A stretch of DNA of 64,000 nt from Carnegiea gigantea. Lineage: Eukaryota; Streptophyta; Magnoliopsida; Caryophyllales; Cactaceae. The DNA is taken from NCBI GenBank assembly GCA_029747015.1, contig JAKOGI010002785.1, forward strand, positions 22,318 to 86,317, given 5' to 3'. The notes under the pieces are model-generated. The model did not search any database and was not told the origin of the DNA. It worked only from the letters and a program-made list of their open reading frames with translations. Each line of letters opens with the position of its first letter. Within the stretch, counting starts at the first letter, position 1. The translations under genes and the position numbers were made by a program. Below are positions 33,070 through 44,909 of this stretch, piece by piece.

Positions 33070-33183
33070 GCACGGCCTACCCATGCTTAAGGGCACGCCC
33101 GTGCCACTGCCTTTTCAGCACTTTTCACCTTTTGACAGAACGTTGGCACGGCCTACCCGTGCTTAAGGGCACGACCGTGCCAC
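33070..33183 (+). other. Paired GC-rich hairpins in B3 leader (2 units)
   Basis: Units are at 33070-33107 and 33146-33183. The second is GCACGG-CCTAC-CCGTGC, then TTAA, then GGCACG-AC-CGTGCC. The first has one broken pair (CCATGC) and loop CC in its second hairpin. Confidence 0.82.
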
Positions 33184-33232
33184 ATCCTTTTCAGCCAATT
33201 CTCGTTCTTCTCTTTCACAAAGCTCACACTTC

Positions 33233-36200
33233 ATGTCTTCTAGCCAAACACCCGAGCAAGTAGCCAAGCAAGCCTTGAGAGAAAAGGCCGAAATGGAAGC
33301 TAGAGTTAAGTATTTACAATCCCAACTTCAAAAACTCATGAGAGAAAGGAGAAACAACTTGAGGGATTCACCTATTCCAAGTGAATCTAGTGACCCGGAA
33401 GAGAGTGATTCGGATCTCAACCCATTTGGCTCTCAAGGTGGAGCTAGTAGAGGATCAAGGAGGCAAGGAAGGCACCATGGCGGTGGCTTCAACGACTTCA
33501 AGGTTGATATCCTCGAGTTTGAAGGCAAGCTTGATCCGGACGAGTTCTTGGATTGGCTACAAACCGTGGAGAAGGTGTTCGACTACAAGGACATCCCGGA
33601 TGAAAAGAAGGTAAAACTAGTAGCCCTTAAGCTTAGAAAGTATGCTTCTACTTGGTGGGCTAATGTTTTATCTAAGAGGGGTAAGAAGGGGAAGGGGAAG
33701 ATTAAAACTTGGAGGAAAATGAAAGAAAAACTCAAAGAGAAGTTCCTTCCCTCTCACTACCTTCAAGAGAACTTTTCTAGACTCCATCATTTAAAACAAG
33801 GGTCTCTAGGTGTGGAGGAATATACGAGAGAATTTGAGCAATTGATCATAAAATGTGACCTTAAGAAGGATGAGGAACAAACTTTGGTGAGGTATCTTGG
33901 TGGGTTGGATGAGAAGATAGCCCATGTAATAGAATTGTACCCATACACCACCCTTGATGAGTTAAGCTCTTTAGCTCACAAGGTGGGACTACAAAAGAAA
34001 GCTAGGGGGAAGAGTGAAGCCTTTAAACCACAAAATCATACCTACACTCCTCAAAGGCCTTTCTACACTACCCCAAAGCCCTTTAGCCCTCCAAACCCGA
34101 AACCACCTCCACCTACGGTCCCCAAAACAGCCCCTCAAGTGCCCACCAAACCAAAGGAGACAAGGCGGTGCTTTAGGTGCCAAGGCCTAGGACACATTGC
34201 ATCCGAGTGTCCAAACAGGAGAGTGGTTACCCTAGCCGAGTACCAAGCATCTTTTGAGGAGGAAATGGAGGAAGAGAAGGAGTTGTACTTGAATGAGGCC
34301 CTAGAAGAAGTAGAGGAGGGTCCGGATGAAGGTGAACTCTTGGTGGTTAGGCGAGCTTTGAGTGGGTTGGCTACTCAAGATGGGAACGAACAAAGGGAGG
34401 CCATCTTTCACACAAGATGCACCATAGGAGGCAAAGTATGCTCCCTCATCATTGATGGAGGGAGTTGCACCAATGTGGCATCCAAGACCTTGGTGGACAA
34501 GCTTCAACTCACGGCATCTCCCCACCCCTTTCCATACACCATTCAATGGCTCAACCAAGGCAAAGGTATTCATGTTTCATCCCGTTGCTTAGTTACTTTG
34601 AGCATTGGAAAGAATTATAAGGATGAGATTTGGTGTGATGTGATTCTCATGGATGCATGTCATGCACTCCTTGGTAGACCATGGCTTTTTGATAGAAATG
34701 TTATGCATGATGGCCGGATGAACACCTACTCCTTCATCTTAGACCACAAGAAAATCACCCTAACCCCCATTCGTCCTTCCCAACTCCTCAAGCCAAAAGA
34801 AACCCCACAAAAAGACATCCTCCTCTCCAACCTCCTCAAGGCCGAAAACCATGAGTTTGAATCATTCAAGGAATGGCTTTTACTTGGCCTAGAGAAAACC
34901 GAAACCATCACTCATTCCTACCCCCTCCTAATTCCTATTCTCCAAACCTATGATCATGTGTTCCCACAAGAAATACCTCATAGCCTACCCCCTCAAAGGA
35001 CCATCCAACACAAGATAGACCTCATTCCCGGATCCACCCTTCCAAATAAACCGGCCTATAGAATGAACCCACAAGAAACCCAAGAAATCCAAAGACAGGT
35101 GGATGAACTTTTGGCCAAAGGAATGATTCGGGAGAGTTTGAGTCCATGTGCCATTCCGGCCTTATTGGTTCCAAAGAAGGATGGAAGCATGAGGATGTGT
35201 GTGGATAGTAGGGCTATCAACAAGATTACTATTAAGTACCGCTATCCCATCCCTAGGTTGGAGGACCTACTTGATGAGTTGCATGGGGCCACCGTTTTCT
35301 CTAAGATTGATCTTAGGAGTGGCTACTATCAAATTTGAATCTATGAAGGGGATGAGTGGAAGACGGCCTTCAAGACCAAAGGGGGACTATATGAATGGTT
35401 GGTCATGCCATTTGGCCTTACTAATGCTCCAAGCACTTTCATGCGTCTAATGAATCAAGTCCTCAAGCCTTTCATTGGAAGGTTTGTGGTGGTTTATTTC
35501 GATGACATCTTGGTTTATAGCCAAGGTGAGAAGGAGCATGCTAATCACCTCCAACAAGTTCTTGAAGTTCTCTCCCAAGAGAAGTTGTATGGCAACGTGG
35601 AGAAGTGTCACTTCTTCACTCCCCAAGTTGTTTTCTTAGGGTATGTTGTTTCGGCCCACGGGATACAAGTTGATGAGAGCAAAGTCCAATCCATCCGAGA
35701 ATGGCCGATTCCTTCATCTATCCACCAAGTGAGAAGTTTTCATGGCTTAGCCTCTTTCTATAGGAGGTTTGTCAAGAATTTTAGCACAATCATGGCTCCT
35801 TTGACTGAGATCCTCAAGTCCAAGAAGTTTGAGTGGAATGAAAAGGCCCAAACTGCCTTTGAAGATGTCAAGGAGAAACTCACTAGTGCACCCATACTTG
35901 CTCTTCCAAGCTTCTCCAAGATATTTGAGGTTGAGTGTGATGCTTCGGGAGTGGGCATAGGGGCGATCTTATCACAAGAAGGCCGACCCTTAGCTTACTT
36001 TAGTGAGAAACTCAATGAGGCCAAGCGAAGATACTCGACATATGATAAGGAGTTTTACGCCATAGTAAGGGCCTTGGAACATTGGAGACACTATTTGGTG
36101 GGAGGAGAATTCATCCTCCATTCGGATCATGAGGCGCTCAAGTTCATACAAGGGCAACATAAGCTCAACCCAAGGCATGCTAAATGGGTGGAATGTCTTC

Positions 36201-37707
36201 AAGCTTTCCACTTTGTGATCCACCACAAGTTCGGACACTTAAACAAGGGTGCGGATGCTTTGTCTAGGAGATATCTCCTCCTCTCATCCCTTGATTCAAG
36301 AGTCATTGGGTTTGAAATGATCAAAGAGTTGTACCCCAAAGATGAAGACTTCAAGGAGACCTTTGAAGTATGCTCACGGCATCCCCACGGCCCATTTCAC
36401 ATTCAAGAGGGGTTCTTATTCAAAGGAAACCGGTTATGTGTTCCCAAAGGAGGTATTAGGGAGCTTTTGATTAAAGAAGTCCATGGAGGGGCTTTGGCCG
36501 GTCACTTCGGCATTGAGAAGACCACACTCATGTTGAAAGAACACTACTATTGGCCCAAGATGGCCAAGGATGTCGAACATTATGTTAAACGGTGTTCTAC
36601 TTGTCAACTTGCCAAAAGCCATGTCTTGCCTCAAGGTCTTTACTCACCCTTACCGGTCCCACAAGCTCCTTGGGAGGATGTGAGTTTAGATTTCATTACT
36701 GGCCTTCCAAGGACACAAAGAAACAAGGATTCCATCATGGTGGTAGTTGACCGATTCTCCAAGATGGCACACTTTGTCTCATGCCATACCACTCATGATG
36801 CCACTCAAATTGCTAGCCTCTACTTCAAGGAGATTGTGAGGCTCCATGGCATTCCCAAAAGCATGGTGTCCGACCGGGATAGCAAGTTCATGAGTCATTT
36901 TTGGCTCACCTTATGGAAGAAGATGGGCACTCATCTCAAATTCAGCACATCATGTCACCCCCAAACGGATGGCCAAACCGAGGTCACCAATAGGACCTTG
37001 GGTACTTTGTTAAGGGTCCTAGCCAAGAAGAGCACAAAGGGTTGGGACGAGTTGCTTAGCCATGCCGAGTTTGCCTACAATCGGGCGCCAAGCAAAGCCA
37101 CGAGCCTCTCTCCATTCCAAGTTGTCTATGGGTTCAACCCTTGTACTCCTATTGACCTCACACCCCTCCCTACTCCAACCAAGTTTAGTTGGGAGGCCGA
37201 GAAAAGGGCAAAGGAAATCCAAGAGCTCCATGCCCAAGTGAGAGCTAAAATTGAGAGGTCCAATGATCAAACCAAGGAACGGGTGAACAAGCACCGAAAG
37301 GAAGTCCAATTTAAGCCCGGGGATTTAGTATGGATCCATCTAAGAAAGGAACGATTTCCAAGCAAAAGAAGGTCCAAGCTTCTTCCACGCTCGGATGGCC
37401 CATTCAAGATCCTTGAAAAGATCAATTCCAATGCATACAAGGTTGACTTGTCGGCGAATATGGAGTATCCGCTACATTCAATGTAGCCGATTTGAGGCCC
37501 TACTTTGATGAAGAAGAAGAGCTACCAAGTTTGAGGACAAACTCTTTCCAAGCTGGGGAGGATGATGGGGATCAGCCCCAAGGGGTTCTTCTAGCTCAAG
37601 AGGTCATAAAGGCTTTCCAAGGACTAGAAATCAATCAAGAGATGATCACTTGCATTCTACCGGGTTCATCCTGCGCATGGCCCAATTTTCTGACCTTGGT
37701 AACCTGA
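33233..37707 (+). pseudogene. gag-pol: B3 gag-pol, one nonsense codon and one frameshift
   Basis: This is a full-length B polyprotein with the same domain order as the intact B2. CGA-to-TGA at 35336-35338 stops translation inside RT after DLRSGYYQI. The frame reopens at once and carries YFDD, RNase H and the complete integrase. A one-base loss near 37450 (CTTGTCGGCG here, CTTGCCCGGCG in B4) disrupts the C-terminal part. The last segment (37492-37707) returns to the original frame and reads into the LTR. It retains Trp before the integrase core, unlike B1 and B4. It shares several residues with B2 over most of its length but with B1 across the RT/RNase H segment. Confidence 0.92.
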
Positions 37708-38697
37708 TGTCCTGAGGCTTCAAAGCCAAACTTTTGGTGTTCCTGGAAAGATGGGAGAGTTAGATGCCCAATAAATCAAGTTTCATCCCATTTGGATGTC
37801 ATTTGCCCACCCAAACCCTTTGTTAAAGCCCAACTACCCAAACTGTTCTTCCAGGCCAGATTGTACCCGGTTTTGGAAGCCCAATTTCCCTAACCTAAAG
37901 TACTCCTAACAACCTGGAATTTTGAAACCTAGATCCCTTTTTGAGTTGGCTAAAAGGGTGGGAAAAGAAACCAGAGTCAAACGTGTCCCAAGGAGGCTAA
38001 AAGAGAGGAAACTTCTAAAGGTGCTTTTTGGAAGTCAGACTGCATCATCTCACTTGTTCTGCTTATAACTCCTGAACGGCTGCACCAACTGAGCTCCAAA
38101 AGTAGTCATATGAAAGAACACTTTCTAAGCTTTCTATTAAGGTATGTTGGAGCCAATTTGGGTAAGTAGAAAGGGAGATATGGCTGCTGAAAGTCGACCC
38201 TGTAAAACTGGAAAGCTGCCAGCAGCTGTCACCATCACCTTTTGTACTTTTCTTGCTTTTTGTGCTTCCCCTTTTGTCTTGGTCCGATTGGCTTGGCTTG
38301 TACCCCTTTTAATCTGATTTTTGAGGCTCCCTCCTATATAAGGGGCCTTTAGGAATGTAAGATGGCAGCTTGAACATTTTATGCAAATGAAATTGAGTGA
38401 TTTACTCTCCCTTGAAACTCCTATTTGCTTTAGCTTGAATTGGCTAGTTCAAGTGGTGTTCTTCTAGGTTCCTTTTCTTGCTTATGGTGGTGATTAAATT
38501 CTGTATCCATAAGTGAAGGAGGAATAGCCCAACTTCTCCTCTAGGTGGCGCCATTGGCTTATCCTAGACAAGAGGGTTGCATTCTATCTTCCAAGACCGG
38601 TTTGAGCTACTTGTTCTATTCGGTTTTGCTTGGTATTGTTTTCGATCTTTCCCATCTTATATCCTCATTCTTGGCATCCCCTAGGCTACATACATCA
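37563..38697 (+). mobile_element. B array arm 2, middle shared LTR
   Basis: This 1135-bp LTR is the 3' LTR of B3 and the 5' LTR of B4. It is preceded by the purine tract AGCTGGGGAGGA and followed by a PBS. It differs from the first LTR at only scattered positions. Confidence 0.92.
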
Positions 38698-38700
38698 TCT

Positions 38701-38712
38701 TGGTATCAGAGC
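38701..38712 (+). other. Primer-binding site of B4
   Basis: TGGTATCAGAGC three bases after the LTR. Confidence 0.94.
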
Positions 38713-38808
38713 TTAGGCTACCCTCTTGGCCAAGCTTCCACCCCAAACACATTTCCCAAACACAAACCACAAAACTGCCTTTCTTCACCCGCGTTGGACA
38801 GCCATTTA

Positions 38809-38922
38809 GCACGGCCTACCCGTGCTTAAGGGCACGCCCGTGCCACTGCCTTTTCAGCACTTTTCACCTTTTGACAGAACGTTGGCACGGCCTACCCGTG
38901 CTTAAAGGCACGACCGTGCCAC
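38809..38922 (+). other. Paired GC-rich hairpins in B4 leader (2 units)
   Basis: Units are at 38809-38846 and 38885-38922. Both first hairpins are perfect (GCACGG-CCTAC-CCGTGC). The second hairpins have loops CC and AC. Confidence 0.82.
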
Positions 38923-38971
38923 ATCCTTTTCAGCCAATTCTCGTTCTTCTCTTTCACAAAGCTCACACTTC

Positions 38972-41900
38972 ATGTCTTCTAGCCAAACACCCGAGCAAGT
39001 AGCCGAGCAAGCCTTGAGAGAAAAGGCCGAAATGGAAGCTAGAGTTAAGTATTTACAATCCCAACTTCAAAAACTCATGAGAGAAAGGAGAAACAACTTG
39101 AGGGATTCACCTATTCCAAGTGAATCTAGTGACCCGGAAGAGAGTGATTCGGATCTCAACCCATTTGGCTCTTAAGGTGGAGCTAGTAGAGGATCAAGGA
39201 GGCAAGGAAGGCACCATGGCGGTGGCTTCAACGACTTTAAGGTTGATATCCTCGAGTTTGAAGGCAAGCTTGATCCGGACGAGTTCTTAGATTGGCTACA
39301 AACCGTGGAGAGGGTGTTCGACTACAAGGACATCCCGGATGAAAAGAAGGTAAAACTAGTAGCCCTTAAGCTTAGAAAGTATGCTTCTACTTGGTGGGCT
39401 AATGTTTTATCTAAGAGGGCTAAGAAGGGGAAGGGGAAGATTAAAACTTGGAGGAAAATGAAAGAAAAACTCAAAGAGAAGTTCCTTCCCTCTCACTACC
39501 TTCAAGAGAACTTTTCTAGACTCCACCATTTAAAACAAGGGTCTCTAGGTGTGGAGGAATATACGAGGGAATTTGAGCAATTGATCATAAAATGTGACCT
39601 TAAGGAGGATGAGGAACAAACTTTGGTGAGGTATCTTGGTGGGTTGGATGAGAAGATAGCCCATGTAATAGAATTGTACCCATACACCACCCTTGATGAG
39701 TTAAGCTCTTTAGCTCACAAGGTGGAACTACAAAAGAAAGCTAGGGGGAAGAGTGAAGCCTTTAAACCACAAAATCGTACCTACACTCCTCAAAGGCCTT
39801 CCTACACTACCCCAAAGCCCTTTAGCCCTCCAAACCCGAAACCACCTCCACCTACGGTCTCCAAAACAGCCCCTCAAGTGCCCACCAAACCAAAGGAGAC
39901 AAGGCGGTGCTTTAGGTGCCAAGGCCTAGGACACATTGCATCCGAGTGTCCAAACAAGAGAGTGGTTACCCTAGCCGAGTACCAAGCATCTTTTGAGGAG
40001 GAAATGGAGGAAGAGAAGGAGTTGTACTTGAATGAGGCCCTAGAAGAAGTAGAGGAGGGTCCGGATGAAGGTGAACTCTTGGTGGTTAGGCGAGCTTTGA
40101 GTGGGTTGGCTACTCAAGATGGGAACGAACAAAGGGAGGCCATCTTTCACACAAGATGCACCATAGGAGGCAAAGTATGCTCCCTCATCATTGATGGAGG
40201 GAGTTGCACCAATGTGGCATCCAAGACCTTGGTGGACAAGCTTCAACTCACGGCATCTCCCCACCCCTTTCCATACACCATTCAATGGCTCAACCAAGGC
40301 AAAGGTATTCATGTTTCATCCCGTTGCTTAGTTACTTTGAGCATTGGAAAGAATTATAAGGATGAGATTTGGTGTGATGTGGTTCCCATGGATGCATGTC
40401 ATGCACTCCTTGGTAGACCATGGCTTTTTGATAGAAATGTTATGCATGATGGCCGGATGAACACCTACTCCTTCATCTTTGACCACAAGAAAATCACCCT
40501 AACCCTCATTCGTCCTTCCCAACTCCTCAAGCCAAAAGAAACCCCACAAAAAGACATCCTCCTCTCCAACCTCCTCAAGGCCGAAAACCATGAGTTTGAA
40601 TCATTCAAGGAATGGCTTTTACTTGGCCTAGAGAAAACCGAAACCATCACTCATTCCCACCCCCTCCTAATCCCTATTCTCCAAACCTATGATCATGTGT
40701 TCCCACAAGAAATACCTCATGGCCTACCCCCTCAAAGGACCATCCAACACAAGATAGACCTCATTCCCGGATCCACCCTTCCAAATAAACCGGCCTATAG
40801 AATGAACCCACAAGAAACCCAAGAAATCCAAAGACAAGTGGATGAACTTTTGGCCAAAGGAATGATTCGGGAGAGTTTGAGTCCATGTGCCGTTCCGGCC
40901 TTATTGGTTCCAAAGAAGGATGGAAGCATGAGGATGTGTGTGGATAGTAGGGCTATCAACAAGATTACTATTAAGTACCGCTATCCCATCCCTAGGTTGG
41001 AGGACCTACTTGATGAGTTGTATGGGGCCACCGTTTTCTCTAAGATTGATCTTAGGAGTGGCTACTATCAAATTCGAATCTATGAAGGGGATGAGGGGAA
41101 GACGGCCTTCAAGACCAAAGGGGGACTATATGAATGGTTGGTCATGCCATTTGGCCTTACTAATGCTCCAAGCACTTTCATGCGTCTAATGAATCAAGTC
41201 CTCAAGCCTTTCATTGGACGGTTTGTGGTGGTCTATTTCGATGACATCTTGGTTTATAGCCAAGGTGAGAAGGAGCATGCTAATCTCCTCCAACAAGTTC
41301 TTGAAGTTCTCTCCCAAGAGAAGTTGTATGGCAACTTGGAGAAGTGTCACTTCTTCACTCCCCAAGTTGTTTTCTTAGGGTATGTTGTTTCGTCCCACGG
41401 GATACAAGTTGATGAGAGCAAAGTCCAATCCATCCGAGAATGGCCGGTTCCTTCATCTATCCACCAAGTGAGAAGTTTTCATGGCTTAGCCTCTTTTTAT
41501 AGGAGGTTTGTCAAGAGTTTTAGCACAATCATGGCTCCTTTGACTGAGATCCTCAAGTCCAAGAAGTTTGAGTGAAATGAAAAGGCCCAAACCGCCTTTG
41601 AAGATGTCAAGGAGAAACTCACTAGTGCACCCATACTTGCTCTTCCAAGCTTCTCCAAGATATTTGAGGTTGAGTGTGATGCTTCGGGAGTGGGCATAGG
41701 GGCGATCTTATCACAAGAAGGCCGACCCTTAGCTTACTTTAGTGAGAAACTCAATGAGGCCAAGCGAAGATACTCGACATATGATAAGGAGTTTTACGCC
41801 ATAGTAAGGGCCTTGGAACATTGGAGACACTATTTGGTGGGAGGAGAATTCATCCTCCATTCGGATCATGAGGCGCTCAAGTTCATACAACGGCAACATA

Positions 41901-43447
41901 AGCTCAACCCAAGGCATGCTAAATGGGTGGAATATCTTCAAGCTTTCCACTTTGTGATCCACCACAAGTCGGGGCACTTAAACAAGGGTGCGGATGCTTT
42001 GTCTAGGAGATATCTCCTCCTCTCATCCCTTGATTCAAGAGTCCTTGGGTTTGAATTGATCAAAGAGTTGTACCCCAAAGATGAAGACTTCAAGGAGACC
42101 TTTGAAGTATGCTCACGACATCCCCACGGCCCATTTCACATTCAAGAGGGGTTCTTATTCAAAGGAAACCGGTTATGTGTTCCCAAAGGAGGTATTAGGG
42201 AGCTTTTGATTAAAGAAGTCCATGGAGGGGCTTTGGCCGGTCACTTCGGCATTGAGAAGAACACACTCATGTTGAAAGAACACTACTATTGGCCCAAGAT
42301 GGCCAAGGATGTCGAACATTATGTTAAACGGTGTTTTACTTGTCAACTTGCCAAAAGCCATGTCTTGCCTCAAGGTCTTTACTCACCCTTACCGGTCCCA
42401 CAAGCTCCTTAGGAGGATGTGAGTTTAGATTTCATTACCGGCCTTCCAAGGACACAAAGAAACAAGGATTCCATCATGGTGGTAGTTGACCGATTCTCCA
42501 AGATGGCACACTTTGTCTCATGCCATACCACTCATGATGCCACTCAAATTGCTAGCCTCTACTTCAAGGAGATTGTGAGGCTCCATGGCATTCCCAAAAG
42601 CATGGTGTCCGACCGGGATAGCAAGTTCATGAGTCATTTTTGGCTCACCTTATGGAAGAAGATGGGCACTCATCTCAAATTTAGCACATCATGTCACCCC
42701 CAAACGGATGGCCAAACCGAGGTCACCAATAGGACCTTGGGTACTTTGTTAAGGGTCCTAGCCAAGAAGAGCACAAAGGGTTGGGACGAGTTGCTTAGCC
42801 ATGCCGAGTTTGCCTACAATCGGGCGCCAAGCAAAGCCACGGGCCTCTCTCCATTCCAAGTTGTCTATGGGTTCAACCCTTGTACTCCTATTGACCTCAC
42901 ACCCCTCCCTACTCCACCCAAGTTTAGTTGGGAGGCCGAGAAAAGGGCAAAGGAAATCCAAGAGCTCCATGCCCAAGTGAGAGCTAAAATCGAGAGGTCC
43001 AATGATCAAACCAAGGAACGGGTGAACAAGCACCGAAAGGAAGTCCAATTTAAGCCCGGGGATTTAGTATGGATCCATCTAAGAAAGGAACTATTTCCAA
43101 GCAAAAGAAGGTCCAAGCTTCTTCCACGCTCGGATGGCCCATTCAAGATCCTTGAAAAGATCAATTCCAATGCATACAAGGTTGACTTGCCCGGCGAATA
43201 TGGAGTATCCGCTACATTCAATGTAGCCGATTTGAGGCCCTACTTTGATGAAGAAGAAGAGCTACCAAGTTTGAGGACAAACTCTTTCCAAGCTGGGGAG
43301 GATGATGGGGATCAGCCCCAAGGGGTTCTTCTAGCTCAAGAGGTCATAAAGGCTTTCCAAGGACTAGAAATCAATCAAGAGATGATCACTTGCATTCTAC
43401 CGGGTTCATCCTGCACATGGCCCGACTTTCTGACCTTGGTAACCTGA
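38972..43447 (+). pseudogene. gag-pol: B4 gag-pol, three nonsense codons
   Basis: The frame is uninterrupted in length but has three stops. CAA-to-TAA at 39173-39175 lies early in gag, TGG-to-TGA at 41573-41575 between RT and RNase H, and TGG-to-TAG at 42410-42412 before the integrase core. The last is shared with B1 in arm 1. All are C-to-T or G-to-A transitions. All domains and motifs of B2 are still recognisable, including the knuckle, DGG, YFDD and HPQTDGQTE. The C-terminus continues 48 codons into the third LTR. Arm 1 lacks the first two stops, so these arose after the arms separated. Confidence 0.93.
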
Positions 43448-43649
43448 TGTCTGAGGCTTTAAAGCCAAACTTTTGGTGTTCCTGGAAAGATGGGAGAGTT
43501 AGCTGCCCAATAAATCAAGCTTCATCCCATTTGGATGTCATTTGCCCACCCAAACCCTTTGTTAAAGCCCAACTGCCGAAACTGTTCTTCCAGGCCAGAT
43601 TGTACCCGGTTTTGGAAGCCCAATTTTCCCTAACCTAAAGTACTCCTAA
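43303..43649 (+). mobile_element. B array arm 2, third LTR, left part
   Basis: These are the first 347 bp of the third LTR, ending in CCTAA (43645-43649), the target site of A. The rest is 47999-48786; the two parts total 1135 bp, the same as the other LTRs. Confidence 0.92.
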
Positions 43650-44779
43650 TGATGGAGATCCATCCATGACCATGAATACCTACCCTCAAGGTGCTCCAAA
43701 ACAATCAGAATCAATGGCTAAAGTGCAAAAAACATGCCTAGTTTGCCTTAGTCATTTTCAGCCTTCATCCTGTTTTCGGCCTGTAAACAAACCCGGTTTT
43801 GTACACCTTTTTACATGACCTTCCAATGGATATGATTGGGATGCAGGAGGCCTAACTTTAAGTTTAAGATGTGTTCTTTCCAATAAGACCAATTGCAAGT
43901 CATTTGGAGGTCATTTGCTACCTCAAATCAGCTATTGAAGTCAAGTGCTCAAAACTGTTTCAGTTCTGCCCAGTTCTGGAAATGGGTCTGTTTGGACGCC
44001 CAAAGCTCCTCCATTTGGACTGAAACTTTTATGGATTGAAAGCATATTAAAAATATTATCAAGTGGCCATAAAAAAACTCAGCCAAATTACACACTTGTG
44101 GAGCTATTAACTAGCAAATTAAGGGAAGAAACTCCCTTTTACCCGGGTAAAGGCAGCAGCTGCATATTGTTCTTTTTGAGGTGCTTTTTGCTCTATCAAG
44201 GTTTAATCCACTTGCAAATGACTTGATTAGAGTGCCAAGCTGCTGATTGAGGTCTCCCAAGCTCCCAAGGTCGACACCTAAGCCTCAAGATCAACAATGA
44301 AGATGTGTCAAGCCACGGTTTAATCTAACCGTTTTTGGTGTTGTTTTGATTTTCAGGTTTTGCCTAGTTTAGCTTGTAAGGTAGTCTAGGGCCTATGTTT
44401 TGTACTAGGAAGCTTTGTATTTAAGCCCCCCCAAGGCCCTTTGGCCGGCCATCATGTTGAGAAAATAGATTGAAGTTTAGCTTTGCTCCTTTGAACTCCC
44501 AAACTCTCTTCTAGCTTATCTCTATCTTTGGCCGGATAGGGTGGTGATCTAGCAAGAGTCTTAACCTCTCTTTGGTGGTGTTTCTGTACCCAAGGAGTTG
44601 TTAAGGGCCCTAGTACTAAACTTGGTGGTGTTTCTGTATCCAAGTGAGGTGCTAGTTTCGGTTCTATTCACAAAACTACCCTACTTTGAGCTTGTGTTTA
44701 CAAAGGAAGCTTGAATCCGTTTGTTCTCTTTGCATTCTGATTTGGCTTGCTTTGGCTACCCCCCCTTGAGGATACATCA
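43650..44779 (+). mobile_element. 5' LTR of element A
   Basis: This 1130-bp LTR runs from TGATGGAGATCC to GGATACATCA. The A element is bounded by CCTAA at 43645-43649 and 47994-47998. TATTTAAG at 44418-44425 is the likely TATA box. By eye about two dozen differences separate it from the 3' LTR, so the insertion is fairly young but not recent. Confidence 0.94.
44511..44655 (+). other. Leader hairpin module, family A (3 hairpins)
   Basis: Hairpin 1 (44511-44552) pairs CTAG/CTAG and CTATC/GATAG around TTTGGCCG. Hairpin 2 (44561-44604) pairs TTAAC with GTTAA and CTTTGG with CCAAGG around TGGTGTTTCTGTAC. Then GGGCCC at 44605-44610. Hairpin 3 (44610-44655) pairs CTAG/CTAG and ACTTGG/CCAAGT around TGGTGTTTCTGTAT. 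The copy in the 3' LTR (about 47725-47870) keeps all pairings. Confidence 0.8.
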
Positions 44780-44783
44780 TATT

Positions 44784-44795
44784 TGGTATCAGAGC
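44784..44795 (+). other. Primer-binding site of A
   Basis: TGGTATCAGAGC, four bases (TATT) after the LTR. Confidence 0.94.
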
Positions 44796-44909
44796 TAAGG
44801 TTTCCCTAGGCCTAAGCTTGCTGCCCAACACCCTTCCAAACCCCCCAAACACATTCCCCCTCAAAAACACCAAACCGTGCTCCACAGATTTTCACCATCC
44901 AGAAAAACG

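Larger units (their letters stand above)
31699..44499 (+). repeat. Arm 2 of the large inverted duplication
   Basis: This is the counterpart of 1-12792, in opposite orientation. It spans the C LTR end, three B LTRs, two B internal regions and the first 850 bp of A. Both B genes here carry extra nonsense codons not present in arm 1, so the arms have diverged since duplication. Confidence 0.88.

Noticed and set aside
44784..44795. Initiator tRNA-Met-like sequences throughout the window
   Set aside because: Only the 12-base primer-binding complement is present each time; no cloverleaf or A/B boxes follow.
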